A stretch of 64,000 bases of DNA from Glaciimonas sp. PCH181 (GTDB taxonomy: Bacteria; Pseudomonadota; Gammaproteobacteria; Burkholderiales; Burkholderiaceae_D): positions 186,001 through 250,000 of the forward strand of contig NZ_PYFP01000003.1 in assembly GCF_003056055.1 (NCBI RefSeq), in the 5' to 3' direction. The position numbers and the translations under genes are program-made. The notes under the pieces are model-generated. The model did not search any database. It saw only the letters and a list, made by a program, of their open reading frames with translations, and was not told where the DNA came from. How positions within the stretch are numbered: the stretch's first letter is position 1; each line of letters starts with the position of its first letter. This document shows positions 52,954 through 62,461 of the stretch, piece by piece.

Positions 52954-54303
52954 TTAAATCACCGTCGACAAAGCCAAAGTAAACAACAACGCTATTACCG
53001 AAATCAACGTCTCACAGACAGTCCATGTCTTCAACGTTTCAGTAACAGTCATATTGAAATACTCCTTCACCAACCAAAATCCCCCATCATTCACATGCGA
53101 CAAAATCAACGACCCAGCCCCTGTAGCCAACACCATTAACTCCGGACGTGTCCCAGCAACACTAGACACAATCGGCGCAACAATCCCGCAAGCCGTAATC
53201 ATCGCAACCGTCGCAGACCCGGTAGCAACGCGAATCAAAGCAGCCACAAACCACCCCAACACCAACGGCGACAAATGTGCGCTAGTAGCAATCCCGACAA
53301 TCGATGTCGAAATCCCGCTATCTTTCAGAATTTGCCCAAACCCAGCACCCGCACCAACGATCAAAGTGATCCCGGCAATCGGTGCCAAACTATCTGTCGT
53401 AAATTTAAGAATAGCCTCGCGATTAAATCCACATGCTTTACCAAAGGTATAAAAACTTACCAATGCAGCAATCAACAACGCAATAACCGAATTACCAATC
53501 AAACGTAGAAAATCATTAAGGAAAGTCTTCGGCGCAAAGAAAACATCCGCCCAACTACCCAACAACATCAACACCACCGGCAACAAAATAGTCGCCAACG
53601 TAATCCCTAAACCCGGCAAATCACGTTCTCTGTTAGTTTCAACAAACTGCGTCAACAATGGATTATCCGGATTAGGAAACACAAACTTTGAAATCAACTT
53701 AGCAAACAATGGACCAGCAATAACCGCCGTAGGAAGACCCACGATCAGCGCATAAACAATCGTGCGTCCGATATCAGCGTTATACGCAGTCACTGCATAC
53801 AGCGCGGCAGGATGCGGCGGAATCAAACCATGCACCACCGACAAACCCGCAACCATCGGAATCCCGACCAAAATCATCGACGTACCAGTACGCTTGGCAA
53901 CGTTAAACGCAATCGGAATCAACAACACAAAACCGACTTCAAAAAACACCGGCAAACCAACGATCAACGCTACCACCATCATCGCCCAATGCACGTTCTT
54001 TGGGCCAAAAGCACCAATCAACGTATTCGCAATCCGCTCGGCACCGCCAGACTCGGCCATCATTTTGCCGAACATCGTCCCCAACCCGACCACCAGCGCA
54101 ATATGCCCAAGTGCGCCACCGACGCCTTTTTCATACGACTTAACGATGCCGTCCATCGGCATACCCACCGCAGCGCCCAAAATCACAGACACCACGATCA
54201 ATACGATGAACGGATTCATCTTGAATTTTGCAATCAATACTATTAGCGAAATCACTGCGATCAGTGCATACGCCAATAACATGTTTCCCTGAACCATCTC
54301 CAT
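52954..54303 (-). CDS. GntP-family permease, probably for D-serine or related compound
   Basis: 449 residues with about twelve membrane helices and GntP-family marks: GLPVFFEVGFVLLIPIAF, GIPMVAGLSVVHGLIPPHPAAL and VATGSATVAMITACGIVAP. The family includes gluconate carriers and the D-serine permease DsdX. AGGAGA lies ahead of the ATG. The gene follows genes for RidA and D-aminoacylase on the same strand, and a D-serine-dehydratase-like enzyme is nearby, so a D-amino acid is a better guess than gluconate. However, a sugar-acid-type kinase in the cluster keeps gluconate-like substrates possible. Confidence 0.92.
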   Translation of the reverse strand: MEMVQGNMLLAYALIAVISLIVLIAKFKMNPFIVLIVVSVILGAAVGMPMDGIVKSYEKGVGGALGHIALVVGLGTMFGKMMAESGGAERIANTLIGAFGPKNVHWAMMVVALIVGLPVFFEVGFVLLIPIAFNVAKRTGTSMILVGIPMVAGLSVVHGLIPPHPAALYAVTAYNADIGRTIVYALIVGLPTAVIAGPLFAKLISKFVFPNPDNPLLTQFVETNRERDLPGLGITLATILLPVVLMLLGSWADVFFAPKTFLNDFLRLIGNSVIALLIAALVSFYTFGKACGFNREAILKFTTDSLAPIAGITLIVGAGAGFGQILKDSGISTSIVGIATSAHLSPLVLGWFVAALIRVATGSATVAMITACGIVAPIVSSVAGTRPELMVLATGAGSLILSHVNDGGFWLVKEYFNMTVTETLKTWTVCETLISVIALLFTLALSTVI

Positions 54304-54506
54304 TACCTTCTCCTAAATTGGGCACCCCAAAGAACCGGCTTACTGGACTTGCTGATGACTTAATACAGCGAGCGCATCTTGGGTTCTCAATCTCACCATA
54401 GAGACTGCAGTTCTTTGAGGAGCTCTTTATATCACATCAATCTGCTGTCATTTTTATACTTTTTTGTAGCAGTCGATACGGCGGACTTACAACATCCAGC
54501 CGGACG

Positions 54507-54890
54507 CTATCGCTTAAACGCGATGCAATCGACTTCGACTTTACAATCCACCACCATCGGCGACTGCACACAAGCACGGGCTGGTGGATTGGCACCGAAG
54601 TATTCTTTAAATACCCGGTTGAATGACTGAAAATCACGGGTGTCATCAAGCCATACGCCGCAACGCACCACATGTTCCGGGCCATAGCCAGCCTCGGCCA
54701 GGATCGCCAATACATTTTTAATAGCCTGATGCGATTGCGCTACGATGCCGCCATCAATCACCTCGCCGTTTACAAACGGCACCTGACCGGAAACATATAG
54801 CCAGCCGTCTGCTTCTACTGCACGCGCAAATGGCAAATGTTGTCCACCAGTTCCAGAACCGCCTTCTACGCCGTATCGTTTGATCGTCAT
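54507..54890 (-). CDS. RidA-family enamine/imine deaminase
   Basis: 127 residues, the standard length, with the RidA fold (DGWLYVSGQVPF, NVLAILAEAGYG) and the key Arg/Glu region PARACVQSPMVVDCKVEVDCIA. RidA proteins hydrolyse 2-aminoacrylate and similar reactive enamines released by PLP enzymes. A D-serine-dehydratase-like enzyme encoded nearby would release exactly this intermediate, so the pairing makes sense. A ribosome site (AGGAGAAAC) precedes the ATG at 54890. It lies between the D-aminoacylase and permease genes on the same strand. Confidence 0.93.
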   Translation of the reverse strand: MTIKRYGVEGGSGTGGQHLPFARAVEADGWLYVSGQVPFVNGEVIDGGIVAQSHQAIKNVLAILAEAGYGPEHVVRCGVWLDDTRDFQSFNRVFKEYFGANPPARACVQSPMVVDCKVEVDCIAFKR

Positions 54891-54967
54891 TTGTTTCTCC
54901 TGTAAAAATGCATGAAATACTGCTTAATTCTAAAATATGCGTACTTAATATGTTGCTAAATTGCTTG

Positions 54968-56479
54968 TTAAGCCATCACCGGCAGCGGCCGACCGCGTGC
55001 CAAAAAGCGTCCGGCACGATCCCCGGTCGCTGCTTTTTCTGCGCCACCCCGATACGACAGCACGCCATTTACCCAGACCGCCTCGATACCATGCGCCGGT
55101 TGCATCGGATCGGTGAATGTCGCTGCATCCCTGACCGTTTCGGCATCGAACAACACCAGATCGGCCCAATACCCTTCACGCACCAGACCGCGTTCTGTCA
55201 AACCAAAACGCTCGGCAGACAAGCCGGTCATTTTGTTAATCGCCACAGTTAAAGGGAAAAGTTTTTTCTCGCGGCTGTAATAGCCCAACACCCGTGGAAA
55301 CGCACCCCACAAACGCGGATGCGGCAACGGGTCATTCGGCAAGCCATCCGAACCGACAACCGTCGCCGGATGACTAAGGATGCGATTAACGTCATCGTCA
55401 TGCATGCCGTGATACACCGCGCCTGCTGGCTGTAGGCGCTTGGCAGTCTCAAATAAATCAAGATTCCATTCAGCGGCGATGGCGGCTAATAATTTGCCGC
55501 CCATTTCCGGATGCGGTTCCGACCATGTGACCTGAATATCAAACGTATCGGTGACTTGTTTTAGATCGAGCGTGGAAGAGCTGGCAGTATAGGGATAACA
55601 ATCGCAACCGATCGGCTGATAACGCTGGGCTTGCTCTAGGGCGGCCAGTACCTCGCCACTACGGCCCCAGTTGTCGACGCCTGCGCACTTCAAATGCGAA
55701 ATAACGACCGGCACGCGGGCGTGTTTGCCGATCCGAAATGCCTCATCCATTGCGATGAGAATATCGGCGAACTCACTGCGTAAGTGGGTGGCATAGAGTC
55801 CACCGGCAGCTGCCAGTGGTGCGGCTAAGGCCATCACTTCGGAAGTTGGCGCGCTGATCGCGTTGCCGTAGGCCAGACCGGTACTCAGACCCAATGCGCC
55901 ATTCGCCAATGCTTCGATTAACTGTGCGCACATGGCGGCGATTTCTTCGTCGGTGGCAGCGCGATCCAGTCGATCCATCTGGTTATTGCGCAATGCTGTA
56001 TGGCCCACCAGCGCGGCGACATTGATCGACGGCCGGGCCAGATTGACTGCGGCGACGTAGCTGGCAAATGTGGGATAACTGAAGTCTTCGGCCTCACCCA
56101 ATAAATTCATTGGGTCCGGCGGCGCACCTTGAAGACTGACAGGGGACGCGCTGATACCGCAATTGCCGACGACGACAGTGGTGACGCCTTGCGATAATTT
56201 AGGCAGCATTTCCGGCTGACGGATAACGTTGGTGTCGTCATGCGTATGCACATCGATAAAGCCCGGACTGAGCACTTTGCCGCTGCCATCGCATTCAAAT
56301 GTCGCGGTCCAGCCCGCTATCTCGCCAACGGCGGCTATCTTGACGATGCGACCGTTTGCGATGGCGACATCGGCGTTAAATGGCGCTGCGCCACTGCCAT
56401 CGATTAACGACACATTGCGAATCAGGGTGTCGCAACTGTTACTGTTTGAGGCGTTCAATTTGTCAGCATCTGTTGTCAT
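54968..56479 (-). CDS. D-aminoacylase (N-acyl-D-amino-acid deacylase)
   Basis: 503 residues of the amidohydrolase superfamily. The metal ligands include the HxH of GFIDVHTHDD near residue 78, with further residues in VGNCGIS, THLRSE and ISHLKCAG and the catalytic Asp in GSDGLPND. N-acyl-D-amino acids are split into the fatty or acetyl acid and the D-amino acid. AGGAGATT precedes the ATG, one base after the stop of the regulator gene, so the two are co-transcribed. The polar 15-residue N-terminus is not a signal peptide, so the enzyme is probably cytoplasmic. Confidence 0.93.
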   Translation of the reverse strand: MTTDADKLNASNSNSCDTLIRNVSLIDGSGAAPFNADVAIANGRIVKIAAVGEIAGWTATFECDGSGKVLSPGFIDVHTHDDTNVIRQPEMLPKLSQGVTTVVVGNCGISASPVSLQGAPPDPMNLLGEAEDFSYPTFASYVAAVNLARPSINVAALVGHTALRNNQMDRLDRAATDEEIAAMCAQLIEALANGALGLSTGLAYGNAISAPTSEVMALAAPLAAAGGLYATHLRSEFADILIAMDEAFRIGKHARVPVVISHLKCAGVDNWGRSGEVLAALEQAQRYQPIGCDCYPYTASSSTLDLKQVTDTFDIQVTWSEPHPEMGGKLLAAIAAEWNLDLFETAKRLQPAGAVYHGMHDDDVNRILSHPATVVGSDGLPNDPLPHPRLWGAFPRVLGYYSREKKLFPLTVAINKMTGLSAERFGLTERGLVREGYWADLVLFDAETVRDAATFTDPMQPAHGIEAVWVNGVLSYRGGAEKAATGDRAGRFLARGRPLPVMA

Positions 56480-56480
56480 T

Positions 56481-57395
56481 TTAATCTCCTAGCGGTTCAC
56501 GATTGCCACTGCCGCGATGCGCATCGAGCGTAAACTTCAGTCGCCGCAGCAATTCCTGACTGTGATCTTTTTGTAGTACGGCCAATTCGGCCATCAAGAC
56601 ATCCAGCACCATCATCATGGCGTAGCGTGACGACGATGGCTTAAAAATAAAATCCGTTTCCAGCGACTTGAGTGGCAATAACACATCCGCCATTGCCGCC
56701 AGCGGCGACCCCAATGCGGTAATCGCCACCAGACGCACGCCGTATTCTTTCGCCACCGCGCAATTGGCCAGCAACTCGGGCACATTGCCAGTGGTGGATA
56801 ACACCAACACCACATCATTTTTATCGAGTGTGGCGGCGACCATACGCTGCAACATCGCGTCGTGATAGGTCGCTGCCGGACGACCTAATCGCACCAAGCG
56901 ATAGCGCGCCTCGTCAGATAGCATGGTTGAGCCGCCGCCCATGCCGAATGCGTAAATCATGCGCGCACTGAGCAATAATTGTGCGGCACGTTGCAAACTA
57001 TCTTGATTCAGCATGGCGCGATTGACTTCAAGCACCTTGCCAATGTCGGCATAAATAATGTCTGCAATCTGCGGCACACGCCCTTCTTCTGGCGGTGTTT
57101 CTGCATCCAAAAATCGTTGTCCGATTGCCGCAGCTTGCCCCAACTTCATTTTCAGATCACGCACATCGCGACATCCCACTGCTTTTGCAAAACGCGTCAC
57201 GCTGGCTTCGCTGACACCGGCCAACTTTGCCAGCGTGTTGATGCTGGCTGCTGCGGCCTGCGGCAAATCGCCCAAAATCGTTTGTGCAACCTTTTGCTCG
57301 GCCAATCTGAGTTGTCCGCTGCGCTCAGAAATCCGCGTAACGATATCGAACGCAGGGGCGAACGGTGCGGGTGTGGGTGCCAATGTGGACGACAT
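56481..57395 (-). CDS. RpiR/MurR-family transcriptional regulator
   Basis: 304 residues. The N-terminal HTH_6 domain (about 20-95; LRLAEQKVAQTILGDLPQAAAASINTLAKLAGVSEASVTRFAKAVG) is followed by a SIS sugar-isomerase-like effector domain (about 140-270; MIYAFGMGGGSTMLSDE, LVLSTTGNVPE). RpiR proteins usually respond to phosphorylated sugars. AAGGATAG lies ahead of the ATG. It is the first gene of the minus-strand D-amino-acid operon and divergent from the dehydratase-kinase pair, so it can govern both. Confidence 0.93.
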   Translation of the reverse strand: MSSTLAPTPAPFAPAFDIVTRISERSGQLRLAEQKVAQTILGDLPQAAAASINTLAKLAGVSEASVTRFAKAVGCRDVRDLKMKLGQAAAIGQRFLDAETPPEEGRVPQIADIIYADIGKVLEVNRAMLNQDSLQRAAQLLLSARMIYAFGMGGGSTMLSDEARYRLVRLGRPAATYHDAMLQRMVAATLDKNDVVLVLSTTGNVPELLANCAVAKEYGVRLVAITALGSPLAAMADVLLPLKSLETDFIFKPSSSRYAMMMVLDVLMAELAVLQKDHSQELLRRLKFTLDAHRGSGNREPLGD

Positions 57396-57518
57396 ACGCG
57401 GTTCTATCCTTATCTGAAATATGACCTATCCTGAGAACTGCCAGACGGCATTTGAGGATAATTTGCGCTAACTTTACCACGCACTTGAGAAATTTTGTGG
57501 TACTTTATAACATAAGCG

Positions 57519-57532
57519 ATAAAAATTTTTAT
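57519..57532. promoter_or_regulatory. Candidate RpiR operator in divergent promoter
   Basis: A perfect 14-base AT palindrome, ATAAAAATTTTTAT, lies between the divergent regulator and dehydratase genes. CAGAATTTTCTG (57548-57559) is a second palindrome-like element. RpiR-type regulators often bind AT-rich repeats with a TTTT centre, but in such AT-rich DNA palindromes also occur by chance. Confidence 0.35.
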
Positions 57533-57601
57533 TGTGAATGAAAAATACAGAATTTTCTGATTAATTTTTACTAAAATTTGATTTATCTGAAGGAAATATC
57601 A

Positions 57602-58894
57602 GTGAATGATACAAACTATCACGATAGTATCGTCGATCCATGCATGGGTCCTCTGAACAAAGGCCTGGGAGCGTTTGAAACGCCGCTTGCCACTTCTGCC
57701 GTCAAAGATTTGCACTGGAATTTGCTGCGCGAGGACGTCAGTCTGCCGACCGCTGTCTTGTATGAAGAGCGGCTGCAACACAACCTTGAATGGATGCAAC
57801 AATTTGTTGCCGAATACGGCGTCAAACTAGCGCCGCATGGCAAAACGACGATGGCGCCCAAATTGTTTGCGCGGCAATTAGCTGGCGGTGCCTGGGGTAT
57901 TACATTAGCCACAGCCCACCAAACCCGGGTCGCCTACACCCATGGCGTGCGCCGTGTGATCATGGCAAATCAGCTGGTCGGCAAACAAAACATGGCGATG
58001 ATTTCGACATTGCTGGCTGATCCGACTTTTGAATTCTGTTGTCTGGTAGATTCTCCGGACGGCGTCGATTTACTGGGTGCGTTCTTCCAGTCACGCAATC
58101 AAAAACTGCATGTATTGCTAGAACTGGGTGCTGAAGGTGGGCGGACTGGTGTTCGCAACGCAGCGCAGCAAACTGCGGTGCTGGATGCCATTGCACGTTG
58201 GAAGGATCACATTGTTCTGGCAGGAATTGAGCTATATGAAGGCGTGCTGAAAGAAGAAGCAGATATCCGCGCGTTTCTGCAACGTGCAGTGCGTTGCGCG
58301 CAAGACTTGGCGCTCGCCGGAAACTTTGCTGAACGTGTCACGCAGCGTCCGGTTATTCTGACAGGGGCAGGATCAGCCTGGTATGACGTGGTGGCGGAAG
58401 AATTTTCGAAAGCCGATATCGGCTTGCCACTCGACATTATCCTGCGGCCCGGCTGCTATCTGACGCATGACGTCGGCGTCTATCGGGCTTCACAAGCCCA
58501 GATTCAGACCCGCAATCCGGTCGCACGCAAAATGCGCACTAGCCTGTTGCCAGCGTTGCAATTATGGGCTTACGTGCAATCGGTGCCTGAATCGGACAAA
58601 GCGATCATTGCGCTGGGCAAACGCGATGCTGCGTTTGATGCCGGACTGCCGCTGCCTGCAACATATTACCGCCCGGGATCGGATGCGCCCGTTGCCACCC
58701 CTGCGCATTGGGAACTGACCGGCATGATGGATCAGCATGCTTATATGCACATTGCCGAAGGCGACGATATCAAGGTTGGCGACATGATTGCTTTCGATAT
58801 TTCACATCCTTGTCTTACTTTCGATAAATGGCGCCAGATCGCCGTGGTGACGCCTACATTCGATGTTATTGATGTTGTCCAAACCTTCTTCTGA
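57602..58894 (+). CDS. Zn/PLP D-serine dehydratase-like amino-acid deaminase (fold type III)
   Basis: 430 residues: an alanine-racemase-like PLP barrel with cofactor Lys81 (KLAPHGKTTMAPKLF) and a C-terminal domain. The Zn-binding pair His402-x-Cys404 (SHPCLTF) is of the eukaryotic-type D-serine dehydratase; D-threonine aldolases have Asp in place of the Cys. The likely reaction is deamination of D-serine or a related beta-hydroxy D-amino acid to a 2-oxo acid. I start at GTG 57602, which has AAGGAA seven bases upstream; an upstream in-frame start lacks this. The preceding regulator gene is divergent, and a kinase gene follows after 12 bases. Confidence 0.9.
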   Translation: MNDTNYHDSIVDPCMGPLNKGLGAFETPLATSAVKDLHWNLLREDVSLPTAVLYEERLQHNLEWMQQFVAEYGVKLAPHGKTTMAPKLFARQLAGGAWGITLATAHQTRVAYTHGVRRVIMANQLVGKQNMAMISTLLADPTFEFCCLVDSPDGVDLLGAFFQSRNQKLHVLLELGAEGGRTGVRNAAQQTAVLDAIARWKDHIVLAGIELYEGVLKEEADIRAFLQRAVRCAQDLALAGNFAERVTQRPVILTGAGSAWYDVVAEEFSKADIGLPLDIILRPGCYLTHDVGVYRASQAQIQTRNPVARKMRTSLLPALQLWAYVQSVPESDKAIIALGKRDAAFDAGLPLPATYYRPGSDAPVATPAHWELTGMMDQHAYMHIAEGDDIKVGDMIAFDISHPCLTFDKWRQIAVVTPTFDVIDVVQTFF

Positions 58895-58906
58895 CGGCCG
58901 AATAAC

Positions 58907-59860
58907 ATGCACGAGAAAAATGGCAAGATAGACATCCTGGCGTATGGTGAAGCGATGGTTGAGTTTAATCAACGCATTGGCAACGCCGATCAACCTGAAA
59001 CAGCGCCGCTGTATCTGCAAGGCTTTGGTGGCGACACTTCTAACTTCGCCATTGCGGCGGCGCGTCAGGGTGCGCACTGTGGCTATGTCAGCGCAGTGGG
59101 CGATGATCGGTTCGGTCAGCAATTACGTGCGCTGTGGCAGGCTGAACAGGTTGACGTTAGCCATGTAGTGACCGATCCTTCGGCGGCTACCGGGGTCTAT
59201 TTTGTCTCACACGATGCAGATGGCCATCATTTTGACTATCTGCGCAGCGGGTCAGCGGCGAGCCGTTACCAGACGGCCAAGCTGCCACTGGATGCGATAG
59301 CCTCTGCCAAAATACTTCATCTGTCCGGCATCAGTCTGGCAATCAGTGAGAATGCCTGCGATGCAGGTCTGGCGGCGATGCAACATGCGCGGCAAAATGG
59401 CGTGCGGACTTCGCTCGATACCAATTTACGTCTACGCCTATGGCCGCTGGAACGCGCCCGTGCCCGCATGCGGCAAGCGTTCGGGCTGTGCGATATCTGT
59501 TTGCCGAGTTGGGATGACGTGAATGCACTGACCGGCCTCGATGACCGCGATGCGATTGTCGATGAATTGCTGTCGTATGGGATCGGTTTAATTGCGTTCA
59601 AGCTGGGCGCAGAGGGTTGTTATGTCGCTACGCCGACCGAACGTCGGTTGGTGCCAGCCTATTCGGTGGCAGCGCTGGATGCTACCGGCGCAGGCGATTG
59701 TTTTGGCGGGGCATTTATTGCGCGTCTGGTCGCTGGCGATGATCCGTTTACGGCGGCACGTTATGCCAATGTAACGGCGGCGTTATCCACGCTGGGTTAT
59801 GGGGCGGTAGCGCCGATTCCGATGAGGCCAGCGGTGCTAGAGGCTTTAAACAATAGCTGA
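58907..59860 (+). CDS. PfkB-family sugar kinase (2-keto-3-deoxygluconate kinase-like)
   Basis: 317 residues of the ribokinase/PfkB fold. The N-terminal Gly-rich region is LQGFGGDTSNFAIAAARQG and the C-terminal catalytic motif is DATGAGDCFGGAF, with the base at Asp264. The sequence is closest to 2-keto-3-deoxygluconate kinases (DTNLRLRLWP, DICLPSWDDVNALTG). It is coupled to the D-serine-dehydratase-like gene. The reason for a sugar kinase in a D-amino-acid cluster is unclear; it may supply the phosphorylated inducer of the RpiR regulator or act on a carbon skeleton from the substrate. Confidence 0.88.
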   Translation: MHEKNGKIDILAYGEAMVEFNQRIGNADQPETAPLYLQGFGGDTSNFAIAAARQGAHCGYVSAVGDDRFGQQLRALWQAEQVDVSHVVTDPSAATGVYFVSHDADGHHFDYLRSGSAASRYQTAKLPLDAIASAKILHLSGISLAISENACDAGLAAMQHARQNGVRTSLDTNLRLRLWPLERARARMRQAFGLCDICLPSWDDVNALTGLDDRDAIVDELLSYGIGLIAFKLGAEGCYVATPTERRLVPAYSVAALDATGAGDCFGGAFIARLVAGDDPFTAARYANVTAALSTLGYGAVAPIPMRPAVLEALNNS

Positions 59861-59938
59861 TAACGGTGGCGCTGCGCTTCTGCACAAAATCTTAGGCGGC
59901 GCTTGTTAAAAACACGCTGCGCAGCTTATCCTGACAGC

Positions 59939-60637
59939 ATGAGCATTACTCGTAAAGATCTTGAACAGGGCAGCTTGCGCAACACGTTGGCGAGTCTGCC
60001 GATTGGCGCATCCCTGCTATCAGAAGAAGCACTGGAAGCTTCCTGGCGCGCTGCGCTGGCGTCACTACCGGAAGCCGGGAATGATATCTGGCTATTTGGT
60101 TATGGCTCGCTGATTTGGAACCCGATGGTGCAATTTGCTGAGCGACGACTGGCGACATTGCACGGCTATCATCGCGGGTTTTATTTATATTCCAAAATTA
60201 ATCGTGGCACGCAGGAAAATCCAGGACTGGTACTGGGTTTAGATCGCGGTGGATGCTGCCCCGGTGTGGCGTTTAGGATAACGGCTGCCGATATTGAAAC
60301 CGAATTGCGCATGCTGTGGCGACGCGAAATGTTGATGGGCGCTTACCTGCCGCGCTGGTTATCGGTACGTTTAGCTGCGGCAGACGCGGTGCCAAACAAA
60401 AACACGCAACAACACGTAAAAGTACCGGCGCTGGCATTTGTCATGGATCGTGACCATGCTTCCTATGCTGGCCGCCTGTCGGATACTGCCGTACTGTCAC
60501 ATCTGCGCGTTGCCAGCGGCCTGTATGGACCTGCGCGCGATTACTTGCAACACACACTTGAAAGTTTGCACAAAGAGGGGATTAATGATCCCAATCTGGC
60601 ACGCTTGTGGGCGCAATTGCAGAGCGAAGACAGTTAA
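59939..60637 (+). CDS. ChaC-like gamma-glutamylcyclotransferase
   Basis: 232 residues. The signature IWLFGYGSLIWNP near residue 50 is the substrate-binding loop of ChaC proteins. RLATLHGYHRGFYLYSKINRGTQENPGLVLGLDRGG and GVAFRI follow. These enzymes split glutathione to 5-oxoproline and cysteinylglycine. I start at ATG 59939; the frame's earlier start adds 12 codons and neither has a strong ribosome site. It follows the kinase gene by about 80 bases and is probably a separate unit, convergent with leuA. Confidence 0.9.
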   Translation: MSITRKDLEQGSLRNTLASLPIGASLLSEEALEASWRAALASLPEAGNDIWLFGYGSLIWNPMVQFAERRLATLHGYHRGFYLYSKINRGTQENPGLVLGLDRGGCCPGVAFRITAADIETELRMLWRREMLMGAYLPRWLSVRLAAADAVPNKNTQQHVKVPALAFVMDRDHASYAGRLSDTAVLSHLRVASGLYGPARDYLQHTLESLHKEGINDPNLARLWAQLQSEDS

Positions 60638-60686
60638 TAGCGGCATTCCTCAGACGTGGTCATTTTTGTCTTTATCCGCATCGTAT

Positions 60687-62237
60687 TTACAATTGCGGAT
60701 TCAACTTGTCTGCGCGCGAATGCAGCTTGTTCAGCGCGGTCAGATACGCCTTTGCAGAAGCCACTACAATATCCAGATCAGCGCCCACTCCATTGACGAT
60801 ACGCCCCGCCTTGGACAAGCGCATCGTGACTTCGCCTTGCGATTGGGTGCCTGTGGTAATGGCGTTTACCGAAAACAGCAGCAACTCCGCTCCACTCGCG
60901 ACGTGTGTTTCGATGGCATTCACAATGGCATCTACCGGGCCGTTCCCCTGCCCTTCACACGACACTTCTTTTCCATCCATTGAAAACACGACTTTGGCGC
61001 TGGGCTTTTCACCGGTTTCCGAATGCTGGGATAACGACACAAAGCGATAGTATTCATTCTCATGCGATTGCTGTTCGCTGGAGACCAACGCAATAATATC
61101 TTCGTCAAAAATATCCGACTTCTGATCTGCCAATGCTTTAAAGCGCGCAAACGCTGCGTTAACTTCGGTTTCAGAATCCAGATCAATGCCGAGATCTTGT
61201 AAGCGCTGCTTAAAAGCGTTGCGCCCCGATAATTTGCCGAGCACGATTTTGTTCGCGCTCCATCCGACGTCTTCTGCCCGCATAATTTCGTACGTATCGC
61301 GGGCTTTCAAAACACCATCCTGATGAATTCCGGATGCGTGCGCAAAAGCATTCGCGCCGACTACGGCTTTGTTCGGCTGTACGATAAAACCGGTAATTTG
61401 CGATACCAATTTTGAAGCTGGCAGAATCTGCGTGGTATCGATACCCACGTCCAGATTGAAGTAATCGCGCCGGGTTTTGACGGCCATTACAATTTCTTCC
61501 AGCGCTGTGTTTCCCGCACGTTCGCCAAGGCCGTTAATCGTACATTCGACTTGGCGCGCTCCGCCGATCATGACCCCTGCCAGCGAGTTGGCAACCGCCA
61601 TACCCAGATCGTTATGACAGTGCACCGACCAAATGGCTTTATCCGAATTGGGAATCCGCTCACGCAGGGTTCTGAGCATCTGACCGTAGAGTTCCGGCAC
61701 GCCATATCCGACGGTATCGGCAAAATTGATGGTGGTTGCGCCTTCATTAATCACGGCTTCCAGCACGCGACACAGAAAATCGATCTCCGACCGACTTCCG
61801 TCTTCCGGGCTGAACTCCACATCGTCGGTAAATTTGCGGGCATAGCGAACGGCCATTTTTGCTTGCTCAAATACCTGATCGGGCGTCATGCGCAACTTCT
61901 TTTCCATATGCAATGGCGAGGTCGCAAGAAAAGTGTGTATCCGTTTGCGCTCCGCTGGTTGCAGCGCTTCGGCGGCGCGCGCGATGTCTTTGTCATTGGC
62001 GCGAGACAATGAACATACGGTCGCATCCTTGACGATGCCGGCAATGGCTTTAATCGCCTCGAAATCGCCCGGCGATGCCGCAGCAAAGCCCGCCTCAATC
62101 ACATCGACCTTCATCCGCTCCAATTGTTTGGCGATGCGGATTTTTTCGTCTTTGGTCATGGACGCGCCGGGTGACTGCTCACCATCACGCAATGTAGTAT
62201 CAAAAATGATCAGTTTTTCGCGTGCGTTGGCTGACAT
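60687..62237 (-). CDS. leuA: 2-isopropylmalate synthase
   Basis: 516 residues, the long LeuA type 1 form. It has the DRE-TIM metallolyase opening ([14 protein letters not shown]), the metal-binding HCHNDLG ([16 protein letters not shown]), the [10 protein letters not shown] signature, and a C-terminal regulatory domain (about 390-516) for leucine feedback. It condenses acetyl-CoA and 2-oxoisovalerate, the first committed step of leucine synthesis. AGGAGT lies ahead of the ATG at 62237. Its place downstream of pssA and psd is the usual Burkholderiales order. An upstream terminator suggests its own promoter at 62238-62370. Confidence 0.97.
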   Translation of the reverse strand: MSANAREKLIIFDTTLRDGEQSPGASMTKDEKIRIAKQLERMKVDVIEAGFAAASPGDFEAIKAIAGIVKDATVCSLSRANDKDIARAAEALQPAERKRIHTFLATSPLHMEKKLRMTPDQVFEQAKMAVRYARKFTDDVEFSPEDGSRSEIDFLCRVLEAVINEGATTINFADTVGYGVPELYGQMLRTLRERIPNSDKAIWSVHCHNDLGMAVANSLAGVMIGGARQVECTINGLGERAGNTALEEIVMAVKTRRDYFNLDVGIDTTQILPASKLVSQITGFIVQPNKAVVGANAFAHASGIHQDGVLKARDTYEIMRAEDVGWSANKIVLGKLSGRNAFKQRLQDLGIDLDSETEVNAAFARFKALADQKSDIFDEDIIALVSSEQQSHENEYYRFVSLSQHSETGEKPSAKVVFSMDGKEVSCEGQGNGPVDAIVNAIETHVASGAELLLFSVNAITTGTQSQGEVTMRLSKAGRIVNGVGADLDIVVASAKAYLTALNKLHSRADKLNPQL

Positions 62238-62377
62238 GCTGTACTCCTGAATTATTGGTGAAGGCAATTTTTGAAGGACCTTATGAATATACTCTTTTAA
62301 CGCCTTTGAATAAATCTACGAAAGAGGATGACTTGAATGCGGATGCCGCGACGGGACCTTCGACGACGTGTAAACGT

Positions 62378-62408
62378 AAAAAAGCCACCTGCGAAAACAA
62401 GTGGCTTT
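62378..62408 (-). terminator. Intrinsic terminator after pssA
   Basis: On the minus strand an 8-bp stem, AAAGCCAC with GTGGCTTT (62401-62408 and 62381-62388) and a 12-base loop, leads into a T-run. It separates psd-pssA transcription from leuA. Confidence 0.85.
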
Positions 62409-62461
62409 AAGCGGCATTTACGCGTGACTACGTCATAAAGACCGATAGTCACATAGTGTGC

